A DNA stretch of 64,000 nucleotides from Methylobacterium sp. E-045 (lineage in GTDB: Bacteria; Pseudomonadota; Alphaproteobacteria; Rhizobiales; Beijerinckiaceae). The notes below the pieces were generated by a model that made no database searches, was not told the DNA's origin, and saw nothing but the letters and a program-made list of their open reading frames with translations. This document shows, piece by piece, positions 54,072 to 62,397 of the stretch. Location of the stretch: positions 310,001-374,000 of the forward strand of contig NZ_JAKSYE010000085.1 of the NCBI RefSeq assembly GCF_022829685.1, in the 5' to 3' direction. The translations under genes were made by a program, and so were the position numbers. Numbering within the stretch: position 1 is the stretch's first letter; each line of letters starts with the position of its first letter.

Positions 54072-55130
54072 TCAGGTGGCAACCGGGCGCACCTCTTGGG
54101 CCGAGGGTGTTCCGCACGCCCGGCAGAAGCGCTCGAAGGTGCTTTTGCGGTGGTAGCAGGCGGGGCAGCGTTCGAAGGCGCCGAGGCCGCAATGAGGACA
54201 GAAGTTCAGGCTCGGATCGTCGAGGGCGATGGGCCGCTCGCAGCCCGGACAGGATTTCTTGGCAAGGCGCTCCAGCGCCTGGTCCGTGGCGATCTCGCCC
54301 CGGCGTTCCTCGGTCGAGCGCGTTTCCGCGAGCTTCTGGCGCTCGTTGTAGGATTGCAGGGCACCGATCGCGGCGCGGCCGGCGATGAGGGTCACGAGGA
54401 CGCCGACACCGTATTGTACGTAGCCGCCGTAGCTCGGCAGGTAGGGGACGAGCTCCACGAAGAACGCGAAGGTCGCCGCGAAGGCGAAGCCCCAGACAAA
54501 GGGCCAGTTGCGGCTCCGCCGCCGCTTGAGCAGCAGCCAGCCGGCGAGCGCCAGGAGGGGCAGCGTCAGGGCGAGGCGATATCCGAAGACGCGCAGCTCC
54601 TGCTCCCGCTCGGCGGCGTCGAGCTTCACCTGGGCCGCTATGCGCCGTTCGCTCTCCGCCCGCGTGAGCGGCTCCTCCTGCTCGGAGAGATCGAGCCGGG
54701 CCTTGGCCAACCCTTCCAGCCGCTCCTCGATGGCCCGCTCGGCCCCCTTCAGGGCATCGAGCCCCTGCGTGCGGGCGATCAGGTCAGGATCTTGGTCGAC
54801 TCGCTGCGTCGCGTCGCGGGTCCTCAGCCAGTTGGCGAAGGTCTCGCGCGCCGCCTCCGAGGCCGAGCGCGCGGCATCGAGGGCAAGTTGCTCCTGCTCC
54901 GTCCGGCGTCGGTTGTCGTCCTGCTCCCGGCGGATCCGCTTCAGCGACTCGGCCGCCCCCTCGTCCGTTGGCCCGTCGAGGAACTGCTCGAGGGTCTGGC
55001 GGTGCTCCACCTGCGGCAGGTCGCCGACGACGAGGGAGCCGAGGCCGATGAGGAACCAGGCGAAGAGGAAGGCGATGAGCCAAAGCCCAAGCGTCAGCCA
55101 GCGTTCGGACAATCTGCGACTGGAACGCAT
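54072..55130 (-). CDS. Membrane protein with coiled coil and double zinc ribbon
   Basis: 352 residues. TM1 about 11-33 (WLTLGLWLIAFLFAWFLIGL), a charged coiled-coil region (45-180), two central TM segments (about 190-240), then a cytoplasmic tail. The tail carries two CxxC pairs in CPGCERPIALDDPSLNFCPH and a third and fourth in CPACYHRKSTFERFCRACG, so a double zinc ribbon. This layout suggests a membrane scaffold or sensor; no characterised family is recognised. Confidence 0.78.
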   Translation of the reverse strand: MRSSRRLSERWLTLGLWLIAFLFAWFLIGLGSLVVGDLPQVEHRQTLEQFLDGPTDEGAAESLKRIRREQDDNRRRTEQEQLALDAARSASEAARETFANWLRTRDATQRVDQDPDLIARTQGLDALKGAERAIEERLEGLAKARLDLSEQEEPLTRAESERRIAAQVKLDAAEREQELRVFGYRLALTLPLLALAGWLLLKRRRSRNWPFVWGFAFAATFAFFVELVPYLPSYGGYVQYGVGVLVTLIAGRAAIGALQSYNERQKLAETRSTEERRGEIATDQALERLAKKSCPGCERPIALDDPSLNFCPHCGLGAFERCPACYHRKSTFERFCRACGTPSAQEVRPVAT

Positions 55131-55465
55131 GCGATGACCCCTGTCGAATGCCCCGACCCTCCCCCGACTCGGCGAAGTCGGGGTTGGTTCGCCGTTCGGC
55201 GTGACGGCGCCGGGTGTAGTCGCCTTCGATCCGCAGGAACAGGTCCGAGCGGGGAATGGTCACGGATCGCCCACCGGCTCGGGGGACGCCGGTCCACGAC
55301 GAGGAGGCCGGGAGAACGAACGATCGGACGTGCTGGGGTAAGCTCGAATTTTCACCCTATCGGGCTGGAGCCGCGATCGCGTGGATGGTGAGCATCAGCT
55401 CCTCCCGACGGTCGCGGCGCGGCGCGGCGCGGCGGGATGGAACCGCGCCGGAGAGAAGCCCCGCT
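55131..55465. other. Intergenic stretch with hairpin and GC tandem repeat
   Basis: 335 bases, no gene. A perfect 8-bp hairpin (CCCCGACT 55162-55169 / AGTCGGGG 55176-55183) lies upstream of the zinc-ribbon gene. A short GGCGC tandem run occupies about 55413-55434. Confidence 0.4.
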
Positions 55466-56533
55466 TCAGAAGGCGTAGCGAACTTGGCAATAGGGCATCA
55501 GCTCGGCGAGATGATCCTTGAGGCGCGCGATCCATCGCCCCTTCCAGCCGGTTCGATAGCGCAGGTTGTCGCCGCCCCCCTGCGATCGTTTGCCCTCCTG
55601 GATATCGGGCCGCCAGAGCAGGTCCTCCGCGCGGGGATGCCAGTTCAGGTTGACCGCGTGGAGATCCGCATTGTGCGTGAGCAGGATGATCTCGGCCTTG
55701 AGCTGTGCCTTGGCCGCCGGGCCGATGCCATCGTCGATGGCGGTGAACAGGCCGCGCCAATCGGCCTCCCAACCTTCGTAGAGGATGACCGGCGAGAAAT
55801 TCACGTGGACTTCGAAACCGGCCGCCACGAACTCGTCGATGGCGGCGATGCGCTCGTGCATTGGGGCTGTGCGCACATCCACGACCTTCGCAATCCGCTC
55901 CGGCATCAGCGAGAATCGGATACGGGTCTTGCCCTGCGGATCATAGGTGAGCAGTTCCCGGTTCACGGCCTTCGTGGCGAAGGAGGCCTTGGCGTTGGGG
56001 AGGGTGCGGAACAGCCCGATCATGTCGCGCACGTTGTCCGACAAGGTCGCGTCTACGGAGAGGTCGCCATTCTCGCCGAGATCGTACACCCAATGCTCCG
56101 CATCCACCGTATCCGGCTCGGGTAGCGCTCCCTGGCGCGCGGCATGGCGGGCGATCGCGGCGCAGACCTGCTCGATGTTCACGAAGAGGGAGATCGGGTT
56201 GGCGAAGCCCTTGCGCCGGGGGACGTAACAGTAAGCGCAGGCCATCGCGCAGCCATTCGAGGTCGAGGGTGCGATGAAATGGGCGCTGCGCCCATTCGGC
56301 CGCATCGTCAGGCCCTTCTTCACACCGAGCACCAGTGTCGAACGTTTGATCCGCAACCAATCCTCCGCAGAACCTTCGTTGCCGTGCAGGTTCGGGATGT
56401 TCCAGTGCGATGGGACCTCGATCCGCTCGGCGTGAGGAAAGCGGTCCAGGATCGCGAGCCCGCGCGCGAAATTCACGACGGCAGGCTCGTGGTAGATCGT
56501 GCGGATATCCAGGATGTCGCGGGATAGGGCCAT
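55466..56533 (-). CDS. Spore photoproduct lyase family radical SAM protein
   Basis: 355 residues. The [4Fe-4S]-binding CX3CX2C is in SNGCAMACAYCYVPRRKGF. Later conserved segments (IRFSLMPERIAKVVDVRTA, VHVNFSPVILYEGW, ILLTHNADLHAVNLNWHP) match the SPL-like family. True SPL repairs UV-induced spore photoproduct in Firmicutes; this organism makes no spores, so DNA repair is uncertain. ATG 56533 (MALSRDILDIRTIYHEP) is preferred over 56560. Solitary gene. Confidence 0.85.
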   Translation of the reverse strand: MALSRDILDIRTIYHEPAVVNFARGLAILDRFPHAERIEVPSHWNIPNLHGNEGSAEDWLRIKRSTLVLGVKKGLTMRPNGRSAHFIAPSTSNGCAMACAYCYVPRRKGFANPISLFVNIEQVCAAIARHAARQGALPEPDTVDAEHWVYDLGENGDLSVDATLSDNVRDMIGLFRTLPNAKASFATKAVNRELLTYDPQGKTRIRFSLMPERIAKVVDVRTAPMHERIAAIDEFVAAGFEVHVNFSPVILYEGWEADWRGLFTAIDDGIGPAAKAQLKAEIILLTHNADLHAVNLNWHPRAEDLLWRPDIQEGKRSQGGGDNLRYRTGWKGRWIARLKDHLAELMPYCQVRYAF

Positions 56534-56854
56534 GCGGTGTCCAGCGGCGCGCCGTTGCACCTCGGCCGATAGATAGGGCGGCGAGCGCCGGAGAGGATGG
56601 CGTTCCGGCCGGGGTGGTGGACAGCGTCGTCGCGCTTCGGCGGAGGCGAGGGAGAGCCCGCACGGATCGCGGCGCGCGCGGCTAACCGGAAAAGTGTGCG
56701 GCCGACAACCGAGATAACGGTCGGCGGAATACAGCCGGAGCGTGGCACCGCGGACACGTCGTTAACAGGAAGTTATCGTTTGGCCCTTTGTGGCGACGCC
56801 GAATCATGCGCTCAAGGCTCTTGCGTTCGGCTCCCGTCGCAGGAGGTGAAACCA
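56534..56854. other. Intergenic stretch, nothing recognised
   Basis: 321 bases between the SPL-family gene and the small protein at 56855. No gene or clear repeat. Confidence 0.4.
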
Positions 56855-57043
56855 TTGCCTTGGTTGCCGCGTATTCCCGGCATGGTCAGTTTCGACATGC
56901 TCATCGATGATCTGAAACGAGAGAAGCACGCTCTCGCGCAGGACATGATGCATCATGGATCGGCATCCTATGCCGTCATCGACAGACTGATCGCGCTCGA
57001 CCAGAAGATTTTCGCCTTGATAACGCTGAGCGAGGACCGTTGA
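56855..57043 (+). CDS. Small helical protein with TTG start, unknown function
   Basis: 62 residues from TTG 56855, chosen because a perfect AGGAGG (56841-56846) stands 8 bases upstream; ATG 56882 lacks one and would shorten it to 53. The product is almost all helix (SFDMLIDDLKREKHALAQDM, ASYAVIDRLIALDQKIFALI) and could form a two-helix hairpin. Resembles short Spo0E- or DUF465-sized proteins in size only. Confidence 0.55.
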   Translation: MPWLPRIPGMVSFDMLIDDLKREKHALAQDMMHHGSASYAVIDRLIALDQKIFALITLSEDR

Positions 57044-57365
57044 CGTCGGATCTGACGGGATCGAGGCCGTGGCTCGATGTCATGACCCCGATGCGTCATC
57101 CGCGATGAGGGATCATCCCGCGCCTCAGCGAGACCTCAGGGAACCCAACGAGATGGAAGCTGGCAGCGCAGGCCGTGACAGTGCGCCCACAAGCCCGACG
57201 AGATACATCGGCCGGACCGCAAAGCTTGAACTGGATGTGGCCGGAATTCGCTCGGTTAGCGTGCCGTTTCATGGTGAGGATTATTTGGGAGTATGACCCG
57301 GCTAAGCGTCCCGGTCTAACCCAGAAAATACAATACTATCAACGGAGCAACGACTTAAAGTCGCT
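57044..57365. other. Intergenic stretch before tRNA-Leu, nothing recognised
   Basis: 322 bases, somewhat less GC-rich than average. Short frames here show no coding character. A small palindrome (CGACTTAAAGTCG, 57351-57363) just past the tRNA 3' end could aid processing or termination. Confidence 0.4.
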
Positions 57366-57450
57366 TGGTGCCCAGGAAAGGACTCGAACCTTCACCTCTT
57401 GCAAGACTGGTACCTGAAACCAGCGCGTCTACCAATTCCGCCACCTGGGC
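57366..57450 (-). tRNA. tRNA-Leu(CAG), CCA encoded
   Basis: 85 nt on the minus strand: acceptor GCCCAGG/CCTGGGC, D-arm GGCGGAATTGGTAGACGC, anticodon stem CTGGT/ACCAG with loop TTCAGGT (anticodon CAG), long class II variable arm (CTTGCAAGAGGTGAA region), T-arm with GGTTCGAGTCC, discriminator A and CCA. It lies 104 bases downstream of leuC on the same strand. Confidence 0.96.
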
Positions 57451-57554
57451 CGGCCGGCAGATGTGTGCCGACGCGGAGGTTCGTTTAAGCGGGCGGGCCG
57501 GCCGCGTCAATCGCGATTCCGGCCCGTTTCGTGGATTCCGCCCAAGCTCGGCGT

Positions 57555-58970
57555 TCAGGCCTCGCCGCGCCACTCGCGGATATCGACGAAGCGGCCGGCC
57601 ACGGCGGCGGCGGCAGCCATGGCCGGGGAGACGAGGTGCGTGCGCCCGCGATGGCCCTGGCGGCCCTCGAAGTTGCGGTTGGAGGTGGAGGCGCAGCGCT
57701 CGTTGGGGCTCAAGCGGTCGGCATTCATGCCGAGGCACATGGAGCAGCCCGGCTCGCGCCAGTCGAACCCCGCCTCCTTGAGGATGCGGTCGATGCCTTC
57801 CGCTTCCGCCTGCGCCTTCACCACGCCGGAGCCCGGCACCACCATGGCCGAGACCGACGGGTGGACCTTGCGGCCTTCCACCATCTTGGCCACCGCGCGC
57901 AGGTCTTCGATGCGACCGTTGGTGCAGGAGCCGATGAAGACCCGGTCGAGGGTGATGTCGGTGATCTTCGTGCCCGGCGTGAGGCCCATATAGTCGAGGG
58001 CCTTGGCCTTGGACTGGCGCTTGTTCTCGTCGGCGATGGCGGCCGGGTCGGGCACGAGACCGGAGATCGAGACCACGTCCTCGGGGCTGGTGCCCCAGCT
58101 CACGAGGGGCGGCAGGCTCGCGGCGTCGAGGCGGACCTCGCGGTCGAAGAAGGCGCCCTCGTCGGTGGCGAGGCTGTCCCAGTAGGCGCGGGCCCGCTCG
58201 AACGTCTCGCCCTTGGGGGCTTTGGGGCGGTCCTTCACGTAGGCATAGGTGATGGCGTCGGGCGCCACCATGCCGGCGCGGGCGCCCCCCTCGATGGACA
58301 TGTTGCAGATCGTCATGCGTCCCTCCATCGAGAGGGCGCGGATCGCCTCGCCGGCATATTCGATGACGTAGCCGGTGCCGCCGGCGGTGCCGATCTCGCC
58401 GATTATGGCGAGGATGATGTCCTTGGCGGTGACGCCGGGCGGCAGGGTGCCGTCCACGGTGACGCGCATGTTCTTGGCCTTGCGCTGCAGCAGCGTCTGC
58501 GTGGCGAGCACGTGCTCCACCTCCGAAGTGCCGATGCCGTGCGCCAGTGCCCCGAAGGCGCCGTGGGTCGAGGTGTGGCTGTCCCCGCAGACGATGGTCT
58601 GGCCCGGGAGGGTGAAGCCCTGTTCCGGGCCGATCACGTGGACGATGCCCTGGCGGCGGTCGAGGGCATCGTAGAACTCGATGCCGAAGTCGCGCACGTT
58701 CTCGGCCAGCGTCTCCAGCTGGAGGCGGCTCTCCGGATCCTCGATGCCAAAGCGGCGGTCCGAGGTCTGGACGTTGTGGTCGACCACCGCCAGGGTCTTC
58801 TCCGGGTGGCGCACGCGCCGCCCGGCCACGCGCAGCCCCTCGAAGGCCTGCGGGCTCGTCACCTCGTGGACGAGGTGGCGGTCGATGTAGAGGAGGCTGG
58901 TGCCGTCCGGTTCGACATCGACAACGTGGTCGTCCCAGATCTTGTCGTAGAGGGTGCGCGGGGCAGTCAT
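57555..58970 (-). CDS. leuC: 3-isopropylmalate dehydratase large subunit
   Basis: Aconitase-family subunit that, with LeuD, isomerises 2- to 3-isopropylmalate in leucine synthesis. 471 residues. The Fe-S cysteines are in [13 protein letters not shown] and [13 protein letters not shown]; the active-site [20 protein letters not shown] is intact. Start ATG 58970 ([17 protein letters not shown]). leuD is not adjacent, as often in Rhizobiales. Confidence 0.98.
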   Translation of the reverse strand: MTAPRTLYDKIWDDHVVDVEPDGTSLLYIDRHLVHEVTSPQAFEGLRVAGRRVRHPEKTLAVVDHNVQTSDRRFGIEDPESRLQLETLAENVRDFGIEFYDALDRRQGIVHVIGPEQGFTLPGQTIVCGDSHTSTHGAFGALAHGIGTSEVEHVLATQTLLQRKAKNMRVTVDGTLPPGVTAKDIILAIIGEIGTAGGTGYVIEYAGEAIRALSMEGRMTICNMSIEGGARAGMVAPDAITYAYVKDRPKAPKGETFERARAYWDSLATDEGAFFDREVRLDAASLPPLVSWGTSPEDVVSISGLVPDPAAIADENKRQSKAKALDYMGLTPGTKITDITLDRVFIGSCTNGRIEDLRAVAKMVEGRKVHPSVSAMVVPGSGVVKAQAEAEGIDRILKEAGFDWREPGCSMCLGMNADRLSPNERCASTSNRNFEGRQGHRGRTHLVSPAMAAAAAVAGRFVDIREWRGEA

Positions 58971-59240
58971 GGCGTGGCTGTTTCGGTTTTCGACGTTGAT
59001 GGGATCACGGGCGGGCCTGTGACTCTCGCCCTCTTTAGTAGTGTTCGAAAGGCCCGCTTGGAAGTAGGCCGGTGCACGCGGCGCATCGGGGTCATGACTG
59101 CCGCCCACGCGCCGCATGGCGACCTTGTCCGATGCGCGCCCTCCGCGACGGCTGGACCGTACCCGGACCTCGGATTACAGCCGTATCCTCTCAGGCCACT
59201 CCTTTCATGGCCGGTTCCGGTGACGGATGACGAGCGCGAC

Positions 59241-60221
59241 ATGCAGCCTGCCGACCTTCTGCTCCTGAAGCCGATGCAGCCGAGCGTGATGGAGGCGCTG
59301 GCCGCCGCCTTCACCCTCCACCGCGCCGACACCGCCCCTGATCCCGACGCGTTCTATCGCGAGATCGGACCGCGCATCCGCGCCATGGCCACCGGGGCAC
59401 AGGCCCCCGTAGACCGCGCCCTCATCGAGAAATTGCCCCGGCTCGAGATCGTGGCGAGTTTCGGCGTCGGCTACGACACCATCGACGTCGCGGCCGCGGC
59501 GGAGCGGGGCATCGTCGTCACCAACACGCCCGACGTGCTCTCCGACGAGGTGGCCGACCTCGCCCTCGGGCTGCTCCTGGCGACGGTGCGCGAGATCTCG
59601 CAGGCGGACCGCTACCTGCGCGCCGGGCATTGGCCGACACGGACCTACCCCCTCACCGCAACCCTGCGCGGGCGGCATGTGGGCATCCTCGGCCTCGGCC
59701 GGATCGGACGGGCCATCGCGCACCGCCTCGAAGGCTTCGGCGTCACCCTCTCCTATCACGGCCGCCGCCGGCAGGAGGACGTGGCCTACGCCTTCCATCC
59801 GACCCTGCTGGAGATGGCGCGGGCGGTGGACGTCCTGATGATCGTGGCGCCCGGCGGCCCGGAGACGAACGGGATCGTCAATGCCGAGATCCTCGAGGCC
59901 CTCGGCCCGGACGGGATCGTCGTCAACGTCGCCCGCGGCAGCCTCGTCGACGAGCCGGCGCTGATCGAGGCCCTGCGATCCGGCACGATCCATGGGGCGG
60001 GGCTCGATGTCTTCGCCGCCGAGCCCCATGTGCCGGCGGCCTTTCTCGACCTGGAGAGGGTCGTCCTGCTGCCGCATGTGGGCTCTGGCTCCGTCCATAC
60101 CCGCGAGGCCATGGGCCGGCTCGTGGTCGACAACCTGCTCTCGTGGTTCTCCGGCAAGGGACCACTGACGCCGGTTCCGGAAACGCCGACGAACGGGCGC
60201 GGCACCGGAGCGGGCCGATGA
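59241..60221 (+). CDS. D-isomer 2-hydroxyacid dehydrogenase
   Basis: 326 residues from ATG 59241; the much longer frame upstream is an artefact of leuC on the other strand. Rossmann motif GILGLGRIGRAIAHRLEGFG, catalytic Arg in NVARGSLVDEP, Glu in FAAEPHVPAAF and His in LLPHVGSGS. SYHGRRRQEDVAYAF near the adenosine site suggests NADP use, as in GhrB-type reductases, but this is not certain. Overlaps the next gene by 4 bases (ATGA). Confidence 0.9.
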   Translation: MQPADLLLLKPMQPSVMEALAAAFTLHRADTAPDPDAFYREIGPRIRAMATGAQAPVDRALIEKLPRLEIVASFGVGYDTIDVAAAAERGIVVTNTPDVLSDEVADLALGLLLATVREISQADRYLRAGHWPTRTYPLTATLRGRHVGILGLGRIGRAIAHRLEGFGVTLSYHGRRRQEDVAYAFHPTLLEMARAVDVLMIVAPGGPETNGIVNAEILEALGPDGIVVNVARGSLVDEPALIEALRSGTIHGAGLDVFAAEPHVPAAFLDLERVVLLPHVGSGSVHTREAMGRLVVDNLLSWFSGKGPLTPVPETPTNGRGTGAGR

Positions 60222-61198
60222 TCTGTACCGCACGCTCCCGCGCCGGCCTTCTCGCCGGTCTGTTGACGATGGCGGCCGCGGCCGGTCCCGCCCACGCCCA
60301 GTCGGTGACCCAGGAGAAGACTCAAGGGATGGCCCAGGGCGCTCCCCAGGCGACGCCCGCCCCACCGCCGGCGGAGCCCCCCGCCGCCTCCGGCCTCTCC
60401 GAGACGCCCGCCGCTGCGAGCCCTCCCCCTGGCTTCGTGGAAACCCTGCCGCCGACCATCGAGGGCGTTCCCGGCACCTGGGACCTGTCGCGGGACGGCA
60501 GCACGCGGCGCTGCGTCATGACCCTCGCCTCGCAAAGCTTCGAGAGCGGGCGGCGCCTGTCGTTTCCCGCCGGGTGCCGCCGGGCCCTACCGATCCTGAA
60601 CGAGGTCGCCGCCTGGCTGTTCGTGGACGGCGTCGTCCGCCTCGTGGACAAGAACGTCCGTCCGGTCCTGATCTTCAAGGCCCGGGACGATCGGCGCAGC
60701 CTCATGGCCCGGACCGAGGGGGGCGAGGTCTACAGCCTCGTCCCCCTCCAGATCGTGGCGATGTCGCCCCCTCCCGCGCCGGCCCCGGATGGCGGGACCG
60801 GGTTCAAGCTCGAACGGAACGATTCCACCGCCGCGGGTGCGCAGAACGCCGGAACGACCGGTCCCGCCACGACGGGAACCGGCGAGCGGCCAACGCCCGG
60901 CACCTACGCCCTCGACCGCTACCGCGAGCAGGACGTCTGCCGCTTGGAACTGAAGCCGCCGGAGGGTAGCGGGACAGCCCCGGTCCGCGTCCTCGACGGC
61001 TGCCGCGACAGCGGGCTGACGACCTTCGATCCGGCCGCGTGGCTGGGAGCTCCCGGCCGGCTCACCCTAGTGGCCCGACGCGGCCATGTGGTGGGGCTGG
61101 TGCCGGCGGGGGAGAACCACTGGCGGCGCGAACCGGAGGTGGGCACCACCTTCGTCCTGCGCCGGATCGAGGCAGCGGCACCCAGCGGTTCCCCCTGA
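60218..61198 (+). CDS. Secreted AprI/Inh-like protein with two domains
   Basis: 326 residues. The signal peptide is GLLAGLLTMAAAAGPAHA. A Gln/Pro-rich spacer leads to two beta-barrel repeats of the protease-inhibitor Inh type: the first about 80-180 (PGTWDLSRDGSTRRCVMTLA, with the FPAGC partner), the second about 225-325 (PGTYALDRYREQDVCRLEL, with VLDGC). Each has the two cysteines of the family. It may inhibit a secreted metalloprotease or act as an envelope protein. Translationally coupled to the dehydrogenase. Confidence 0.75.
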   Translation: MICTARSRAGLLAGLLTMAAAAGPAHAQSVTQEKTQGMAQGAPQATPAPPPAEPPAASGLSETPAAASPPPGFVETLPPTIEGVPGTWDLSRDGSTRRCVMTLASQSFESGRRLSFPAGCRRALPILNEVAAWLFVDGVVRLVDKNVRPVLIFKARDDRRSLMARTEGGEVYSLVPLQIVAMSPPPAPAPDGGTGFKLERNDSTAAGAQNAGTTGPATTGTGERPTPGTYALDRYREQDVCRLELKPPEGSGTAPVRVLDGCRDSGLTTFDPAAWLGAPGRLTLVARRGHVVGLVPAGENHWRREPEVGTTFVLRRIEAAAPSGSP

Positions 61199-61226
61199 CG
61201 ATCACGCCTGATAGACCCTGCCGCCC

Positions 61227-61976
61227 ATGCTCTACACCGTCGCCGCCCTCTACCGTTTCGTTCCCCTGCCGGACGCCGCAGACCTGCGCGACGCGCTAGA
61301 GGAGCGCTGCGCCGCACTCGGCATCCTCGGCACGCTCCTCCTGGCGCGGGAGGGGATCAACGGCACCATCGCGGGCAGCGCGGCCGGCATGGCCACGCTT
61401 CTGTCGGAGATGCGCGACGGCCCGCTCTTCGGCGGACGCCTGACAGATCTCGATGTGAAGCTCTCCAGTGCGGATGCAGCGCCGTTCGGCCACCTCAAGG
61501 TGCGTGTAAAGCGGGAGATCGTGACCTTCGACGACGGCGCCACCGATGCGGGCGAGGCGGGGATTCCCGTGCCGCCGGAGGCGTGGAACGCGCTGCTCGA
61601 TACGCCGGGCCTGCTCCTCCTCGACACCCGCAACGCCTTCGAGGTCAATCTCGGCACGTTCGAGGGCGCCACTGACCCGCACCTGTCGCGGTTCTCGGAT
61701 TTCCGGGCCTATGTCGACGGCCTCGATCCCGCCGAGCATCCGGCGGTGGCGATGTTCTGCACCGGCGGCATCCGCTGCGAGAAGGCCGGGGCCTATATGC
61801 GCGCCAAGGGGTTCGGTACCGTCCACCATCTCGAGGGCGGCATTCTGCGCTACATCGAGACGATCCCAGAGGCGGAGAGCCGCTGGCGCGGCGACTGCTT
61901 CGTCTTCGACCACCGCATCGCGCTGGGACCCGGCCTCGTGGAACGGCCGGACCACGCCCCCGAGACACTGCGATGA
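61227..61976 (+). CDS. trhO: Oxygen-dependent tRNA uridine(34) hydroxylase (rhodanese family)
   Basis: 249 residues. An N-terminal ferredoxin-like/acylphosphatase-type domain (ALYRFVPLPDAADLRDALEE, LLAREGINGTIAGS) is followed by a rhodanese domain. Its active-site loop is AMFCTGGIRCEKAGAYM (catalytic Cys in CTGGIR). This two-domain layout defines TrhO (YceA), which makes 5-hydroxyuridine at the wobble base. It is shorter than E. coli TrhO at the C-terminus. Confidence 0.92.
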   Translation: MLYTVAALYRFVPLPDAADLRDALEERCAALGILGTLLLAREGINGTIAGSAAGMATLLSEMRDGPLFGGRLTDLDVKLSSADAAPFGHLKVRVKREIVTFDDGATDAGEAGIPVPPEAWNALLDTPGLLLLDTRNAFEVNLGTFEGATDPHLSRFSDFRAYVDGLDPAEHPAVAMFCTGGIRCEKAGAYMRAKGFGTVHHLEGGILRYIETIPEAESRWRGDCFVFDHRIALGPGLVERPDHAPETLR

Positions 61977-61989
61977 AGCGGGACCATTG

Positions 61990-62208
61990 ATGACCGACGA
62001 CCACACGCTGTCTGCCCGCATCGATGCCCTGGAGATGCGGCTGACCGAACAGGACGTGGTTCTCGACGACCTCAACGCGACGATCACCGCGCAATGGCGC
62101 CAGATCGATGCCCTGACGCGCCACCTCGCCAAGCTCGTGGAGCAGGTCGAGGAGGCCGGCGCGCGGACCGGCACCGGCGCCCCGGAACCGCCACCGCCGC
62201 ATTATTGA
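61990..62208 (+). CDS. slyX: SlyX family protein
   Basis: 72 residues, mainly coiled coil (RIDALEMRLTEQDVVLDDLN, ATITAQWRQIDALTRHLAKL) with the Pro-rich His-Tyr end PPPPHY typical of SlyX. Function unknown. Follows trhO by 13 bases, so probably co-transcribed. Confidence 0.88.
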   Translation: MTDDHTLSARIDALEMRLTEQDVVLDDLNATITAQWRQIDALTRHLAKLVEQVEEAGARTGTGAPEPPPPHY

Positions 62209-62352
62209 ACACTGCCCCGCCCCGATCGGGGTAACGAGGGAGAGGTCGGCCTTGCGGTCCTCGCGACGGGGCGCCGTCGCAGGGCCCCCGCCCCGAGCGA
62301 CCACGTCGGGAGGAAGGGTGGCACCCGTGCCGGACAGCGGCGTTCTGACATG

Positions 62353-62380
62353 AAAAGGGGCTGCCTCGACAGCAGCCCCC
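62353..62380 (-). terminator. Intrinsic terminator of the RTX gene
   Basis: Minus strand: GGGGCTGC-TGTCGAG-GCAGCCCC followed by TTTT. The stop codon at 62398 is 18 bases upstream. Confidence 0.88.
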
Positions 62381-62397
62381 CTTGGATTGCGAGCGGA

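Noticed and set aside
55413..55434. GGCGC tandem run as a CRISPR or VNTR
   Set aside because: Only about four imperfect 5-base units, as expected in very GC-rich intergenic DNA.
57531..59240. Very long plus-strand open frame through leuC into the dehydrogenase
   Set aside because: It is the antisense shadow of leuC in GC-rich DNA; the real gene starts at ATG 59241 with the family N-terminus.
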